64,000 nt of DNA from Gordonia sp. OPL2 (GTDB taxonomy: Bacteria; Actinomycetota; Actinomycetes; Mycobacteriales; Mycobacteriaceae). Every line of letters begins with the position of its first letter. Position 1 is the stretch's first letter. The stretch spans positions 62,001 through 126,000 of the forward strand of contig NZ_RKME01000006.1 in assembly GCF_003797825.1 (NCBI RefSeq). Reading direction: 5' to 3'. The translations under genes were made by a program, and so were the position numbers. Of the stretch, positions 1 to 11,804 are shown piece by piece. Below the pieces are notes generated by a model that was not told the DNA's origin, did no database searches, and was given only the letters and a program-made list of their open reading frames with translations.

Positions 1-146
1 ACGGGTCGGCGGAACACAAGGGGGGAGTGTTCAGCATCGACGGCCAGATGATCGACGGACCGGTACTGCGGCAGGCCGAGGTCGTCCTGGCCCGCGCCGA
101 GGCCCTGGAGAACGTCCCGGCAGGCGAGCCGGCCGCCGAGGCCTGA
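1..146 (+). CDS. CitE / HpcH-HpaI aldolase family lyase, C-terminal end (partial)
   Basis: Only the last 47 codons are present, in the frame starting at base 3 and stopping with TGA at 144-146. The residues EHKGGVFSIDGQMIDGP, followed by an Ala/Glu-rich helix, match the C-terminal end of CitE-like (citrate lyase beta / malyl-CoA lyase type) proteins of mycolata. In mycobacteria citE lies in a leucine/branched-chain acyl-CoA catabolic locus that also carries a fadD gene, and an acyl-CoA synthetase follows here after 110 nt. Function is inferred from this short tail and the neighbour only. Confidence 0.6.
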   Translation, partial: GSAEHKGGVFSIDGQMIDGPVLRQAEVVLARAEALENVPAGEPAAEA

Positions 147-172
147 GGCGACCCATGGGTCGCCCTCAGCCG
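144..172 (+). terminator. hairpin terminator after the citE-like gene
   Basis: An 18-nt perfect palindrome GGCGACCCATGGGTCGCC (147-164) starts right after the stop codon. Flanking CTGAG/CTCAG extends the stem with one bulge. It has no U-tract, as is common in high-GC actinobacteria. Confidence 0.5.
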
Positions 173-256
173 TTGCCGGAGTCGCCGACCCCGAATCCGT
201 GACCGTAGTCCCGTGACCACCCGAGATGACCAAGACCGAGAAACCGGAGCGAGACC

Positions 257-1933
257 ATGACCGAACCGGCGTACGCCCGCGGTGAGAACACCCCCGATCT
301 GCTCACCGAGACGATCGGGGCGACCCTGGCGGCGACCGCCGCGTCCTACGGCGACAACGTCGCCCTCATCGACGCGGCCGCGGGGCGGCAGTGGACCTAC
401 ACCGAGTTCCTGCGCGATGTGCGCGCACTGGCGGCAGGCCTGTACCGGTTGGGTGTCCGCCCGGGCGACCGTGTCGGGTTGTGGTCTCCCAACCGGTTCG
501 AATGGGTGTTGACCCAGTACGCCACCGCCGAGATCGGCGCTGTCCTGGTCAATCTCAATCCCGCCTACCGTCAGAACGAGATCCAGTACGCACTCGCGCA
601 GTCGGGGACGAGCGTCGTCCTCGCCGCCGAGCGATTCAAGGATTCCGCCTACACCTCGATGCTGGAGCAGGCGCGCCCGGACTGTCCCGACCTGCGTGAG
701 GTGGTCCTCTTCGAATCCCCCGAGTGGACAGCGTTGCTCGCCGAGCCGACCGAATCGGAGGCGGCCGCGGTGGCCGAGATCGCCGCCTCGCTGTCGCCCG
801 ACGATGCGATCAACATCCAGTACACCTCGGGGACGACCGGATTCCCGAAGGGCGCGACGCTGTCCCACCGGAACATCGGCAACAACGGCTACCTCGTCGG
901 GGAGCTCCTCGACTACACCGCGGCCGACCGGATCTGCCTGCCCGTGCCGTTCTATCACTGCTTCGGGATGGTGATGGGCAACCTCGCGGCGACCAGTCAC
1001 GGTGCGGCGATGGTCATCCCGGCGCCGGCGTTCGATCCGGCGGCAACGCTGGCAGCGGTGTCGGAATACCGCTGCACCAGCCTGTACGGGGTGCCGACGA
1101 TGTTCATCGCCGAGCTGGCCCTGCTCGACGAGCGTGGCGACGACCACGGCTTCGATCTGTCGTCCCTGCGTACGGGGATCATGGCCGGTTCACCCTGTCC
1201 CGAGCACGTGATGCGACAAGTCGTCGACCGTATGCACATGGGGCAGGTGTCGATCTGTTACGGCATGACCGAGACCTCCCCGGTGTCCACGCAGACGCGG
1301 GTCGACGACCCGCTCGAACTCCGCGTGGGTACCGTCGGCCGCGTCGGTCCGCACCTCGAGATCAAGGTCATCGACCCCGGCACCGGGGAAACGTTGCAGC
1401 GCGGCGACACCGGTGAGTTCTGCACCAAGGGCTACTCGGTGATGAAGGGATACTGGGACAACCCCGAGAAGACCGCAGAGGTGCTCGACGACGAGGGCTG
1501 GATGCGCACCGGTGATCTCGCGGTGATGGACGACAGCGGATACGTCCGGATCACCGGTCGCATCAAGGACATGGTGATCCGCGGCGGCGAGAACATCTAC
1601 CCACGCGAGATCGAGGAGTTCCTCTACTCCCATCCGGACATCCTCGACGCGCAGGTGGTCGGCGTGCCCGACCCGAAATACGGTGAGGAGCTGATGGCGT
1701 GGGTCCGGTTGCGCGACGACGCAACCGATTTCACCGACGACGATCTGCGCGCGTTCGCCACCGGCAAGATCGCGCGCCACAAGATCCCACGCTATGTGCA
1801 CGTCGTGAAGGAATTCCCCATGACGGTCACCGGCAAGGTCCGCAAGGTGCAGATGCGTGCCGAGGCCGTCGACATCCTCGGTCTCGACACCGGTGAGGAC
1901 GGCAGCGAGAACGGAGCGGGTACCGGGCGATGA
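257..1933 (+). CDS. acyl-CoA synthetase (FadD, AMP-binding; FadD35-like)
   Basis: A 558-residue ANL-superfamily enzyme that activates a carboxylic acid to acyl-AMP and then acyl-CoA. The P-loop-like A3 motif [11 protein letters not shown] is at residues 189-199, YGMTETSP follows near 335, the hinge region [22 protein letters not shown] is near 432-455, and the catalytic lysine lies in TGKVRK near 526. Length and motif order are complete. The neighbouring citE-like gene and the following acetoacetyl-CoA ligase resemble the mycobacterial locus with FadD35, so a medium-chain or branched acyl substrate is plausible but not shown. The stop overlaps the next start (ATGA), which implies translational coupling. 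ATG at 257 follows a purine-rich GAAACCGGAGCGAG. Confidence 0.9.
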   Translation: MTEPAYARGENTPDLLTETIGATLAATAASYGDNVALIDAAAGRQWTYTEFLRDVRALAAGLYRLGVRPGDRVGLWSPNRFEWVLTQYATAEIGAVLVNLNPAYRQNEIQYALAQSGTSVVLAAERFKDSAYTSMLEQARPDCPDLREVVLFESPEWTALLAEPTESEAAAVAEIAASLSPDDAINIQYTSGTTGFPKGATLSHRNIGNNGYLVGELLDYTAADRICLPVPFYHCFGMVMGNLAATSHGAAMVIPAPAFDPAATLAAVSEYRCTSLYGVPTMFIAELALLDERGDDHGFDLSSLRTGIMAGSPCPEHVMRQVVDRMHMGQVSICYGMTETSPVSTQTRVDDPLELRVGTVGRVGPHLEIKVIDPGTGETLQRGDTGEFCTKGYSVMKGYWDNPEKTAEVLDDEGWMRTGDLAVMDDSGYVRITGRIKDMVIRGGENIYPREIEEFLYSHPDILDAQVVGVPDPKYGEELMAWVRLRDDATDFTDDDLRAFATGKIARHKIPRYVHVVKEFPMTVTGKVRKVQMRAEAVDILGLDTGEDGSENGAGTGR

Positions 1934-3915
1934 GCACAGACGCCGAGAATGCCGCTGCCACAACCCAGATCGAGGCGTTCGTCGAGTTGGCGCGTGGGCG
2001 GTCAGGCGAAGATCTCGCCGACTACGCACAGTTGTGGCAGTGGTCGGTGGACCGGCCCGCCGCGTTCTGGCGGGCACTGTGGGACTTCTATGATCTCGGC
2101 GAGATCGCGTCGACCGTCGACGATGCACCGATCGCCGACGATGCCGAGGTGCTCGCCGACCATGAGATGCCCGGTGCCCGATGGTTTCCGGGCGTGCGAC
2201 TGAACTACGTCTCGGCGATTCTCCGCCGGTGCGACCGGCCCGGACCGGCCGTCGTCGGACTCGACGAGGACGGCGCCCGCACCGCCATCGGCTGGTCGGA
2301 GCTGCCGGGGCTGGTGACCGGATTCGCCCGTACCCTCACCGATCTGGGGGTCGGTGAGGGTGACGTCGTGGCCGCCTATCTGCCCGACGTCCCCGAGGCG
2401 GTCGTCGCGTTCCTCGGTACCGCCTACATCGGGGCGATCTGGTCGGGATGCGGCCAGGACTACGCCCCCGAGGGTGCGGCGGGCAGGCTCGCACAGTTGC
2501 GACCCAAGGTGCTGATCAGTGCCGCCGGATACCGCTACAACGGCAAGGACGTCGACAAGACGGCCGACAGCGCAGCGCTGGCCGCTCTGCTGCCCGAACT
2601 CGTCGCCCACGTCGTCGTCGGCGATCCGGGCCCGGCGGCCGGGCCCGCCCGCATCTCCTATGCCGACGCGGTCAGTGCAGACGGATCTGCGACGGCGCCC
2701 GCGCAGGTGCCGTTCGACCATCCGTTGTGGGTGCTGTTCAGTTCCGGGACCACGGGCCGGCCCAAGGGCATCGTGCACGGCCACGGCGGGGTCGTCGTCG
2801 AGCATCTGAAGGCCGGCGGACTGCACGGCGACCTGGGACCCGACGACGTGTTCTTCTGGCAGACGGCGCTGAGCTGGATGATGTGGAACTACCAGGTCGC
2901 CGGACTGCTCTGCGGGGCCCGGATCGTCTGCTACAGCGGGTCACCGCTGTCGCCCGACGCGGATCGGCTCTGGCAGATCGTGGAATCGGAGAACGTCACC
3001 TATTTCGGTACGAGTCCCGGTCAACTCCAGGCATCGCGGAAGGCCGGCCTCGTGCCCGGTCGTCAACACGACCTGTCGGCGTTGCGCACCCTGGGCAGCA
3101 CCGGATCGACCCTGGCCGCCGACCTGTTCATTTGGGTCGACGACAACGTGAAACGCGGCCTGCCGATCTCGTCGATCAGCGGAGGAACCGATGTGGTCAC
3201 CGCGTTCGCGGGCGGGTCGACCGGTGTCCCGGTGGTCGCGGGCGAGTTGTCGGTGCGCTACCTCGGTGTGGCCCTACAGAGCTGGGCTCCCGACCGCACG
3301 CCCCTCGTCGGCGAGGTGGGGGAGATGGTGATCACCGCTCCGATGCCGTCGATGCCCGTGTCCTTCTGGGACGATCCCGACGACGTCCGGTATCGGGCCG
3401 CCTACTTCGACCACGAATGGGCCGTCCCGTCGGACGTACCCGTCTGGCGGCACGGTGACTGGGTCACCGTGACCGATCGCGGTTCGCTGGTCATCCACGG
3501 CCGCAGCGACGCCACGCTCAACAGGCACGGGATCCGGATGGGATCGGCCGACATCTACGAGGTCGTCGAGGGGATCGACGAGATCGCCGAGGCGTTCGTC
3601 CTCGGCGTCGACGGACCGGACGGCGCGTACTGGATGCCGCTGTTCGTGACGCTCGTGCCGGATGCCACCCTCGACGACGACCTGCGGTCCCGTATCGCCG
3701 CCGAGGTACGTCGTCGGCTGTCACCGCGCCACGTGCCGGACGAGGTCATCGAGGCCCCCGGTATCCCGCACACCCGGACGGGCAAGAAACTCGAGGTGCC
3801 CGTCACGGGGATCCTCGCGGGACGATCCGAGGTCAGCATCGACCCCAGATCGGTCGACGACCACGGTCTCATCGAGTGGTACGCCGAGCAGGGGCGTGCC
3901 CACCATTGGCGCTGA
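1930..3915 (+). CDS. acetoacetate-CoA ligase
   Basis: A 661-residue cytosolic ANL enzyme that converts acetoacetate, ATP and CoA to acetoacetyl-CoA. The A3 motif [11 protein letters not shown] is near residue 270. [13 protein letters not shown] near 416 and the C-terminal lysine motif [16 protein letters not shown] near 615 are typical of acetoacetyl-CoA synthetases, and the long N-terminal extension (ACAS_N-like) is present. It overlaps the upstream acyl-CoA synthetase by 4 nt, so both are probably made from one mRNA. With the CitE-like lyase this suggests handling of ketone bodies or the acetoacetate released in leucine breakdown. Confidence 0.92.
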   Translation: MSTDAENAAATTQIEAFVELARGRSGEDLADYAQLWQWSVDRPAAFWRALWDFYDLGEIASTVDDAPIADDAEVLADHEMPGARWFPGVRLNYVSAILRRCDRPGPAVVGLDEDGARTAIGWSELPGLVTGFARTLTDLGVGEGDVVAAYLPDVPEAVVAFLGTAYIGAIWSGCGQDYAPEGAAGRLAQLRPKVLISAAGYRYNGKDVDKTADSAALAALLPELVAHVVVGDPGPAAGPARISYADAVSADGSATAPAQVPFDHPLWVLFSSGTTGRPKGIVHGHGGVVVEHLKAGGLHGDLGPDDVFFWQTALSWMMWNYQVAGLLCGARIVCYSGSPLSPDADRLWQIVESENVTYFGTSPGQLQASRKAGLVPGRQHDLSALRTLGSTGSTLAADLFIWVDDNVKRGLPISSISGGTDVVTAFAGGSTGVPVVAGELSVRYLGVALQSWAPDRTPLVGEVGEMVITAPMPSMPVSFWDDPDDVRYRAAYFDHEWAVPSDVPVWRHGDWVTVTDRGSLVIHGRSDATLNRHGIRMGSADIYEVVEGIDEIAEAFVLGVDGPDGAYWMPLFVTLVPDATLDDDLRSRIAAEVRRRLSPRHVPDEVIEAPGIPHTRTGKKLEVPVTGILAGRSEVSIDPRSVDDHGLIEWYAEQGRAHHWR

Positions 3916-4011
3916 CCGAGCCATATCCGATCGGTTCTTCACTGCCGAGGTCATCGGCCCATTCCGGTGGATCCGCGCCGCAGGCGGGCGGGGACGGTCC
4001 GGGACATGTAC

Positions 4012-4017
4012 TAGCGT
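4012..4017 (+). promoter_or_regulatory. -10 box TAGCGT upstream of the DUF5336 gene
   Basis: TAGCGT matches the TANNNT -10 element of actinobacterial housekeeping promoters. It gives a leader of about 55 nt before the ATG at 4073. The leader starts with CGACGACACGAGCG (4021-4034), a 14-mer that recurs in both arms of the hairpin at 5164-5246. No clear -35 is visible. Confidence 0.4.
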
Positions 4018-4072
4018 GGGCGACGACACGAGCGCTCACCGTGGGGCGAAGGACGACTGAGCAGGAGATGCG

Positions 4073-5143
4073 ATGACCTACCAACCGGGTTCCGGCCAGC
4101 AGGGATACGGGCAGTACGGCGGCTACTCACAGTCCGGCCAGCATGAGGGTGCCGGATACGGGCAGCAGAACTTCGGGGCCGAGGGCTCCGGACAGCAGCC
4201 CGCGTACGGCCAGCAGGGTTACGGCCAGCAGCCGGGGCAGCAGTATCCGCAGGGTTACGGCCAGCAGCCGGGACAGCAGTATCCGCAGGGCTATGGCCAG
4301 CAGCCGGGACAGCAGTATCCGCAGGGCTATGGCCAGCAGCCGGGACAGCAGTACCCACAGGGTTACGGTCAGCAGCCCGGCCAGCAGTACGGCTACACGG
4401 CACCGAAGCCCGCGAGCCAGGGGCTGCCCGCCAACATCGGTCAGCTGCTCGCGATCGCCGTCGGAGCCGTCGCGGCCGTCGACGCGATCACCAGCTTCTG
4501 GAACTTCGGGTCCTACCTCCCGTACCTCGCGTTCATCGCGGTCCTGGCCCTGCTGACCCTGCACCCGAAGATCGAGGCGATCTACGCGGTCCCGGTGATC
4601 GCGGCGGCAGCGGTCTCGACCGTCATCACCGACATCTACGCGGTGATCCACACTGCGTCGCAGGGCTCGGAGTTCGTCAAGAACTCGGGCGTCGACTACG
4701 CGCAACTGGCACTGACCATCATCGTCGCCGGTATCGCCGTGTTCTGGCTGGTCGTGGCGCTCGGACTGGTCAAGGTCGCGCCGGCAACGACCGGCGCCGC
4801 GACTGACGCGAGCGCATCGGTCGCCCCGCAGACGCAGGCACAGACCCAGACGCACGCCCAGACGCAGGCACCGACGACCGCGTTCGGCGACGCGCAGTCG
4901 AGCGCATACGGCGACGCGAGCGGTTACGGCTCCTCGGCGCTCGGTCGCCAGCCGACCTATGACCCCTCCGCGTACACACAGGTCCCGTCGCAGGGGCCGA
5001 CGTCGTCCGCGGGTTACACGCCGTCGGCGGGCGCTGCCGACGCGGGTACGGCGCCGGGCGGATACGGATCCGAGCGCGTGACACAGGCCGGTGAGGCCGG
5101 GTCGGACGCCACCTCGGTGATCAAGAAACCCGAGCAGGGCTGA
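4073..5143 (+). CDS. DUF5336 membrane protein with Gln/Tyr-rich repeats (34 kDa antigen / Rv0954-like)
   Basis: 356 residues. Residues 1-108 are low complexity, rich in Gly, Gln, Tyr and Pro, with four perfect copies plus a partial fifth of [13 protein letters not shown] central domain (about 120-245) has four hydrophobic segments and matches the DUF5336 / 34-kDa antigenic protein family. The C-terminal third is Gln/Thr/Ala/Ser-rich. The following genes (PerM-like, purN, purH) stand in the same order as Rv0954-Rv0957. In mycobacteria this family has been linked to the cell-division and envelope machinery, and a similar role is inferred. ATG at 4073 has the RBS GAGCAGGAG. Confidence 0.85.
   Translation: MTYQPGSGQQGYGQYGGYSQSGQHEGAGYGQQNFGAEGSGQQPAYGQQGYGQQPGQQYPQGYGQQPGQQYPQGYGQQPGQQYPQGYGQQPGQQYPQGYGQQPGQQYGYTAPKPASQGLPANIGQLLAIAVGAVAAVDAITSFWNFGSYLPYLAFIAVLALLTLHPKIEAIYAVPVIAAAAVSTVITDIYAVIHTASQGSEFVKNSGVDYAQLALTIIVAGIAVFWLVVALGLVKVAPATTGAATDASASVAPQTQAQTQTHAQTQAPTTAFGDAQSSAYGDASGYGSSALGRQPTYDPSAYTQVPSQGPTSSAGYTPSAGAADAGTAPGGYGSERVTQAGEAGSDATSVIKKPEQG
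4217..4393 (+). repeat. in-frame 36-bp tandem repeat (minisatellite)
   Basis: Units at 4217-4252, 4253-4288, 4289-4324 and 4325-4360, with a partial fifth to about 4390. Each encodes [12 protein letters not shown]. Differences between units are synonymous (GGTTACGGC versus GGCTATGGC), so the peptide repeat appears selected while the DNA drifts. Confidence 0.9.
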
Positions 5144-5163
5144 CCCCCCTCACCTCCTCACCA

Positions 5164-5246
5164 CGACGACACGAGCGTCACCGCCGGCGGGTGGATGGCT
5201 GGATGATCCAGACACTCCCATCTCTGCGGTGGCGCTCGTGTCGTCG
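5164..5246. repeat. long hairpin element (palindromic repeat family, copy 1)
   Basis: The arms 5164-5184 (CGACGACACGAGCGTCACCGC) and 5226-5246 (GCGGTGGCGCTCGTGTCGTCG) are complementary over 21 positions, with a single T/G mismatch that would pair as G-U in RNA. The 41-nt loop holds CTGGATGATCCAG (5199-5211), itself nearly palindromic. A related element with the same architecture is at 46295-46369. It lies between the DUF5336 and PerM-like genes and could act as terminator, processing site or mobile REP-like element. Confidence 0.65.
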
Positions 5247-5374
5247 GCGTAGGGGGCGCGTCCAGCGTGAGACACGAGGTGTGACGACCTCGGCCTGAGG
5301 CGTGTGTCGCTTTCTCCAGGTGTGTGCGGCGCGTCTGCCGTGTGTGACGGTTGTGGCGTGCCACGCTCGTAGCG

Positions 5375-6994
5375 ATGCCCACGCCAACTGCTGAGAATCT
5401 CGCGTCGCGTCTCCGTCAGGTGCGGCGATCGAACCGTGCGCAACGGTCGGTGACCGACGGTTCGGCGCGTGAACTCGTGGTCGTGGCGTTCGCCGTACCC
5501 GTGATCACGATGGCTGTCCTGTTGGTGTCGGTCCTGGCGGTGCTGTTGTTCGCCGGCAGCGGTCTGGAGGGCCTCGCCACAGCCGTCGGGACGATATGGC
5601 TGGCCATTCACCAGGTACCGGTGACGATCAGCGGGGTGTCGGTGGGCGTGCTGCCGTTGCTGCCCACGCTCCTCGTCGCGGTCGGCACCGGACGGATGGC
5701 CGCCTCGGCGAGTGGTCCCGAGCGTTCCGCCTCCGAACTCGTCCCGGTGTTCTGCTCGGCATTGGGTGGCCCCCTGCTGATGACCGCGCTGTCGCTCGCG
5801 GTGGTGATGGACGGTATGTCGGTGCAACCGGTGCAGAGTCCGCCGGCGCTGCTGGCCTTCGGCTACACCCTCGGCATCCATGCCGCTGCCGCCGGCGCCT
5901 GGATCGCGTGGCGACGGCGCGACGATCTGTACGAGAGGTTCGCGATCACCGCGTCCGTGCGCCGTGGCGGTCGTGCCGGTGGCGTCGCGGTCACCGCGCT
6001 GCTCACCTGCGCGACCGTTCTCGTCATCGCCCGGCTGCTGCTGCGGTGGAGCCTCGTCGGGGACCTGATCGCCGGTGGCAACGACTTCGACGGCTACCTG
6101 GGCCTCACGGTGTTGTCGATCCTCTACCTGCCGAACGTCGTCGTCGCGAGCGCGGCCGTGCTCGTGGGTTCGGACGCGCACGTCGGAGGTACCACCGTCG
6201 ACCTCACCGCCGTGCACGCCGGTCCGGTCCCGCCACTGCCGGTGCTCGGTGCGCTGCCCGACACCTCCGCCGGCCTCCCCGGGATCGTCGGCTTCCTGGT
6301 CCCCGTGCTCATCGCTCTGGCGGTCGCACTGCGCTGCCGCAACATCGACCCGCTCGCCAACGTCCGGTCCGTGACGGTCGCGGCGGCGGTCGCCGCATCG
6401 GTGATGGTCATACTCTGCGCCATGGCCGGTGGGGAACTCGGTGAGTTCGGCGGTGCCGGCGTCACGCTTCCGACGGCGGGAGTCTTCACCCTCGGGTGGA
6501 TCGCGGTCGTCGGGCTGGTGGTGGCGCTGATCCACGCAGCCTTGCCGACGACACGGGCCGCACGCGAGACGGCCGGCGTCATCGTCGACGACGACCTGGA
6601 CGATGACGGGTACGGCTACGACGACGATTACCTCACCGACGAGTACGACGAGTTCGACGCGGACGACTGGGACAACGAGTACGACGACGCCGACGACACC
6701 GATGCGGACTACGCCGACGACGAGTATTTCGACGACGAGAATTCCGACGACGTCGACCACCACGCCGACGCCCATGACGACCACTCGGACGAGGACGGCG
6801 CCAACCGGAGCCCGTCGGGCGGCCGCGTCCGATACGTCGACCGCGACCACGAAGATCTGCAGTACGACGACTCGACGATGACCGACGACATGCTCAATCC
6901 GTCCGACGAGGTGTCGTTCGCCGGTGAGGTCGCCGATCCGACCGGGCCCCGCGTCGGGCGCGACGAGGCCGACCGCCCCCTCGGCCGTCACTGA
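5375..6994 (+). CDS. PerM-like / DUF6350 integral membrane protein with acidic tail
   Basis: About 539 residues from the ATG at 5375. A TTG at 5351 is an alternative start but adds eight residues of no obvious value. About ten hydrophobic segments occupy residues 25-400. The last 140 residues are extremely acidic (Asp/Glu/Tyr runs at about 6588-6800). Position between the DUF5336 gene and purN matches Rv0955, named PerM in M. tuberculosis, a membrane protein tied to persistence and to cell-division protein stability. That role here is inferred from synteny and topology. The acidic tail is probably cytoplasmic. Confidence 0.8.
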   Translation: MPTPTAENLASRLRQVRRSNRAQRSVTDGSARELVVVAFAVPVITMAVLLVSVLAVLLFAGSGLEGLATAVGTIWLAIHQVPVTISGVSVGVLPLLPTLLVAVGTGRMAASASGPERSASELVPVFCSALGGPLLMTALSLAVVMDGMSVQPVQSPPALLAFGYTLGIHAAAAGAWIAWRRRDDLYERFAITASVRRGGRAGGVAVTALLTCATVLVIARLLLRWSLVGDLIAGGNDFDGYLGLTVLSILYLPNVVVASAAVLVGSDAHVGGTTVDLTAVHAGPVPPLPVLGALPDTSAGLPGIVGFLVPVLIALAVALRCRNIDPLANVRSVTVAAAVAASVMVILCAMAGGELGEFGGAGVTLPTAGVFTLGWIAVVGLVVALIHAALPTTRAARETAGVIVDDDLDDDGYGYDDDYLTDEYDEFDADDWDNEYDDADDTDADYADDEYFDDENSDDVDHHADAHDDHSDEDGANRSPSGGRVRYVDRDHEDLQYDDSTMTDDMLNPSDEVSFAGEVADPTGPRVGRDEADRPLGRH

Positions 6995-7042
6995 ACCCGG
7001 TCGCCGATCGGCCCCGACGGCCCGGCCACCGCGACCGCCCAC

Positions 7043-7048
7043 TAGGCT
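7043..7048 (+). promoter_or_regulatory. -10 box TAGGCT, leaderless purN promoter
   Basis: TAGGCT ends 8 nt before the GTG at 7057, and no Shine-Dalgarno precedes that GTG. This is the geometry of a leaderless transcript starting at the start codon. The same TAGGCT-N8-GTG arrangement occurs at 25028-25044. Confidence 0.6.
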
Positions 7049-7056
7049 TCTGCAGT

Positions 7057-7688
7057 GTGAACGCAGTGTCGGCCGAAACTCCCGTGCCTGCGGTTCGCGT
7101 ACCCATTGCGGTACTGGCGTCGGGGACCGGCTCGCTGCTCGAGGCACTGCTCGACCGCGCCGACGACGGCGCCCCTTTCGAGATCGCCGCAATCGTGGTC
7201 GACCGAGACTGCCGGGCCGCACAGATCGCGCGGGAGCGCGACATCTCGCTGATCGACTGCCGGATCGGCGACCACCCGGATCGCCCGGCGTGGGACTCGG
7301 CGCTCACCACCGCGGTGGCCGCAGTCGAACCGGCATGGGTGGTCACGGCGGGGTACATGAAAATCCTTGGGCAGGACTTCCTCTCACGATTCGGCGGCCG
7401 GATCGTCAACTCCCACCCGGCACTTCTGCCGTCGTTCCCCGGTGCGCACGGTGTCGCCGACGCACTCGACCACGGCGTGAAGATCACCGGGACGACGATC
7501 CATCTCGTCGATGCCGGCGTGGACACCGGGCCGATCCTCGCGCAGGAGCCGGTCGCGGTCCGTCCCGACGACACGGAGGCCTCCCTCCACGAACGAATCA
7601 AATCGGTGGAGCGTGTCCTGCTCGCCGACGTGGTGACGGCCCTCGTCACCAAAGGTGTAGTGATAGACGGACGAAAGGCCGACATCCC

Positions 7689-7692
<4 letters not shown>
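7057..7692 (+). CDS. purN: phosphoribosylglycinamide formyltransferase
   Basis: A 211-residue GAR transformylase that transfers a formyl group from 10-formyl-THF to GAR in purine biosynthesis. Family motifs are clear: the N-terminal [14 protein letters not shown] phosphate loop, the catalytic Asn/His in [16 protein letters not shown] (about 118-133), and the Asp in [11 protein letters not shown] (about 151-161). Length is normal. The GTG start fits a leaderless promoter. Its stop overlaps the purH GTG (GTGA), so the two are coupled. Confidence 0.97.
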
Positions 7693-9263
<1,571 letters not shown>

Positions 9264-9296
9264 CACCCTGACCCGCACCGCCGCCCTCGCACGGCC

Positions 9297-10040
9297 GTGA
9301 ACCCGGCGGAGTTCGCCTTCCTGGTCGCCGCGGGGTTCGGCGCCGGGTTGATCGGTTACATCACCGGACTGGCGTCGGTGGTGAGTTATCCGGCACTGCT
9401 CGCCGTCGGTCTCAACCCGGTGATCGCGAACGTCACGAACACGGTGTCCCTCGTGGCGGTCGGGATCGGCAGCACCGCCCAGTCCGGACGCGTCCTCCTC
9501 GACGGTGACCGTCGTCGCCTGATCGGTGGTGTGATCGCGTCGCTCATCGGCGGCACCATCGGCGCCATCACGCTGTTACTCACGCCGCCGAACGCATTCG
9601 AGGCGATCGTGCCGTACCTCGTGGCGCTCGCCGCAGTCGCCCTGCTCATCCAGCCGATGTTGCGGCGGTGGGCGACGAGCCACGAGGACCGGCCATGGAC
9701 GTGGCTCGTCAGCCTGGTCGTGATCTCGGTGTACGGCGGCTATTTCGGGGCCGGCGCGGGCATCATGGTCCTCGCGCTGATGCTGGTGCTCACCAACGAA
9801 CCGCTCTGGCGTGCGGCGCTGTCGAAGTCGCTGTTCCTCGGTGTCGCGAACACCGTCGCCGCCGTCATCTTCATAATCTCGGCAGACGTCGACTGGTGGG
9901 CCGCGGTGGCGATGGCGATCGGGTGCCTGCTCGGTGGATGGTGCGGGCCACCGGTGGTCAAACGTCTTCCCGCCGAGCCCCTGCGCATCGTCGTCGGTAT
10001 CGGCGGCCTCGGCCTCGCGGTCTGGCTCGCCCTGCGCTGA
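9297..10040 (+). CDS. TauE/SafE family membrane exporter
   Basis: A 247-residue protein with about eight hydrophobic segments, arranged as the two pseudo-repeats of the TauE/SafE (TSUP) family. It carries GFGAGLIGYITG and the repeat-2 hallmark GGYFGAGAGIMVLAL. The family exports sulfite, sulfoacetate or related organosulfur anions. It starts 33 nt after purH at GTG 9297, yet functionally suits the sulfonate genes that follow on the other strand, where it could remove sulfite released by desulfonation (inference). Confidence 0.85.
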   Translation: MNPAEFAFLVAAGFGAGLIGYITGLASVVSYPALLAVGLNPVIANVTNTVSLVAVGIGSTAQSGRVLLDGDRRRLIGGVIASLIGGTIGAITLLLTPPNAFEAIVPYLVALAAVALLIQPMLRRWATSHEDRPWTWLVSLVVISVYGGYFGAGAGIMVLALMLVLTNEPLWRAALSKSLFLGVANTVAAVIFIISADVDWWAAVAMAIGCLLGGWCGPPVVKRLPAEPLRIVVGIGGLGLAVWLALR

Positions 10041-10051
10041 GCTCGCCCGAC

Positions 10052-10072
10052 CCCGCGGATCCAACCCGCGGG
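10052..10072. terminator. bidirectional hairpin between convergent genes
   Basis: CCCGCGG (10052-10058), a 7-nt loop, then CCGCGGG (10066-10072). It lies between the stop of the TauE/SafE gene (+) and the stop of the ABC permease gene (-). Confidence 0.5.
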
Positions 10073-10084
10073 AAGGTATCCGGA

Positions 10085-10951
10085 TCAGCCGGCGCGCCCG
10101 CGGGTCAGTTTCTTCTCGGCCCAGGCCAGCAACCCGTTGAAGCCGACGCCGACGACGGCGACGGTGAGAATCCCGGCATACATCTGCGGGATCTGGAAGT
10201 TGAACTGACTGTTGCTGATCAGATAGCCCAGCCCGGCCTTCGCGCCGACGAGCTCGGTGGTGATGAGCACGACGATGGACGCCGCGCCGGCGAGTCGGAT
10301 GCCGGTGAAGATGGTGGGCAGCGCGGCCGGGACGATCACCTTTTGGAAGAGGCGCGGCCCCGTCACGCCGAGGGATTCGACGGATCGGATGAGCAACGGA
10401 TCGACGTTGCGTGCTCCGCTGATCGTGTTGTACAGCACCGGCCAGAAGCAGGCGTAGGTGATGATGGCGATCTTTGACGTCTCCCCGATGCCGAAGATCA
10501 GGACGAACACGGGGAGCAGGGCGACGGCGGCGGTGTTCAGGAAGACGGTGAACAGCGGGGTGAGGATCTCGCTCACGGTTTTGTAGTGGGCGATCAGGAG
10601 TCCGACGGGGACCGCGACCAGCACCGCGATCGTGAACCCGCTCAACGAGCGGATCAGGCTCGCACTGGTGTTGGTCCACAACTCGCCGCTGAGAATGAGA
10701 TCCCATGCGGCGGCGAGCACCTCGGACAGCGGCGACAGGAATGTCTTGTCGACCCACCCGAAGGTGGGTGCGAGTTGCCACAGCGCGAGGAACGCGACGA
10801 TCGCCGAGGATCGGACGGCAATCGCCCGCGCCCGCAGGGTCGCAGTCCGACCACGTCCGGGTTCGGCGCGCGGCGGCGGCGACGGTAGGGAACCTGGTTC
10901 CGCCACCGGGGTCTCGGTCACCGTGTCACGCGATTCGACTGTGCTGACCAT
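10085..10951 (-). CDS. ABC importer permease (SsuC/TauC type)
   Basis: A 288-residue inner-membrane permease of the nitrate/sulfonate/taurine family, with about six hydrophobic segments. The EAA-type cytoplasmic loop is seen as SVESLGVTGPRLFQKVIVPAALPTIFTGI (about 185-213). It begins inside the 3' end of the ATPase gene (26-nt overlap), with the RBS-like GAGAGAGGTG upstream of its ATG. It forms a lipoprotein-ATPase-permease operon read leftwards. The substrate is probably an organosulfonate or similar anion, judged from the neighbouring monooxygenase. Confidence 0.88.
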   Translation of the reverse strand: MVSTVESRDTVTETPVAEPGSLPSPPPRAEPGRGRTATLRARAIAVRSSAIVAFLALWQLAPTFGWVDKTFLSPLSEVLAAAWDLILSGELWTNTSASLIRSLSGFTIAVLVAVPVGLLIAHYKTVSEILTPLFTVFLNTAAVALLPVFVLIFGIGETSKIAIITYACFWPVLYNTISGARNVDPLLIRSVESLGVTGPRLFQKVIVPAALPTIFTGIRLAGAASIVVLITTELVGAKAGLGYLISNSQFNFQIPQMYAGILTVAVVGVGFNGLLAWAEKKLTRGRAG

Positions 10952-11798
10952 CGTGGGTCACCTCTCTCGGTGTGATGTCGCCGGTCGACTCGAGGCCGAC
11001 GGCCCGGGCGATCTCGTGATGGAGCAGTTCCCACACCTCGTGCCGGTAGCGAGTGAACGTGGGAGTGGACCGGATGTCGTTGCCGGCGAACCGGTCCCCG
11101 AGGTCGATCGGGAGAATGGTCTTGATCTGTCCGGGACGCGCCGACATCACCGCCACTCGCTGCCCGAGGTAGATCGCCTCCTCGATGCCGTGAGTGATGA
11201 ACACGACGGTCGCTCCGGTGCGTTCCCAGATCCGCAACAACTCGATTTGCAGCAGCTCGCGCGTCTGCGCGTCGAGCGCGGCGTACGGTTCGTCCATCAG
11301 CAGGACCTTCGGCTCGTACGCGAGGCTTCTCGCGATGGCCACACGCTGGCGCATACCTCCCGACAACTCGTTCGGATAGCGGTCGCGGAACGAGTCGAGG
11401 CCGACGAGGTCGAGGACCTCGCGAGCTCGTGCCGCCCGGTCCTTCTTCTTCAGCCTCCCCTCGACCTCGAGGCCCAGTTCGACGTTGGCCTGCGCCGTGC
11501 GCCAGGGAAGGAGTGCATACTGCTGGAACACGATTCCGCGATCGAGGCCGGGCCCCGTGATCGGTTCGCCGTCGAGCTCGAGCGCTCCGGACGTCGGTGT
11601 CGTGAGCCCTCCGATGAGCTCGAGCAGGGTGGACTTGCCGCATCCGCTGGGGCCGACGAGGGTCAGGAACTCGCCGTCGGACACAGTGAGGTCGATGTCG
11701 CTCAGCGCGACGGTACGTCGTGCGGATTTCTCGTCGCCGAAGACCTTGCTGACACCTCGGATGGAGATCTTGGGTGGCCGTCCGTCCTGGGGTGACAT
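10926..11798 (-). CDS. ABC importer ATPase (SsuB/TauB type)
   Basis: A 290-residue nucleotide-binding subunit. Walker A GPSGCGKSTLLELIGG is near residues 49-64, the Q-loop is in IVFQQYALLPW, the signature LSGGMRQRVAIARSLA is near 142-157, Walker B VLLMDEPYAALDA follows, and the switch His is in VFITHGIEEAIYLG. The DEPYAALD wording is common in the nitrate/sulfonate/taurine subfamily. The gene starts 6 nt after the lipoprotein stop and overlaps the permease gene. Confidence 0.93.
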   Translation of the reverse strand: MSPQDGRPPKISIRGVSKVFGDEKSARRTVALSDIDLTVSDGEFLTLVGPSGCGKSTLLELIGGLTTPTSGALELDGEPITGPGLDRGIVFQQYALLPWRTAQANVELGLEVEGRLKKKDRAARAREVLDLVGLDSFRDRYPNELSGGMRQRVAIARSLAYEPKVLLMDEPYAALDAQTRELLQIELLRIWERTGATVVFITHGIEEAIYLGQRVAVMSARPGQIKTILPIDLGDRFAGNDIRSTPTFTRYRHEVWELLHHEIARAVGLESTGDITPREVTHDGQHSRIA

Positions 11799-11804
11799 CG
11801 CCGG

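Noticed and set aside
5150..7222. 690-codon open frame on the minus strand opposite the PerM-like gene
   Set aside because: High-GC antisense artefact: Arg/Asp/Gly-rich with no domain, and it fully overlaps a membrane protein with syntenic support.
6924..7688. Upstream extension of the purH frame
   Set aside because: The added residues are Arg/Pro-rich and correspond to purN in another frame. The PurH domain begins at GTG 7689.
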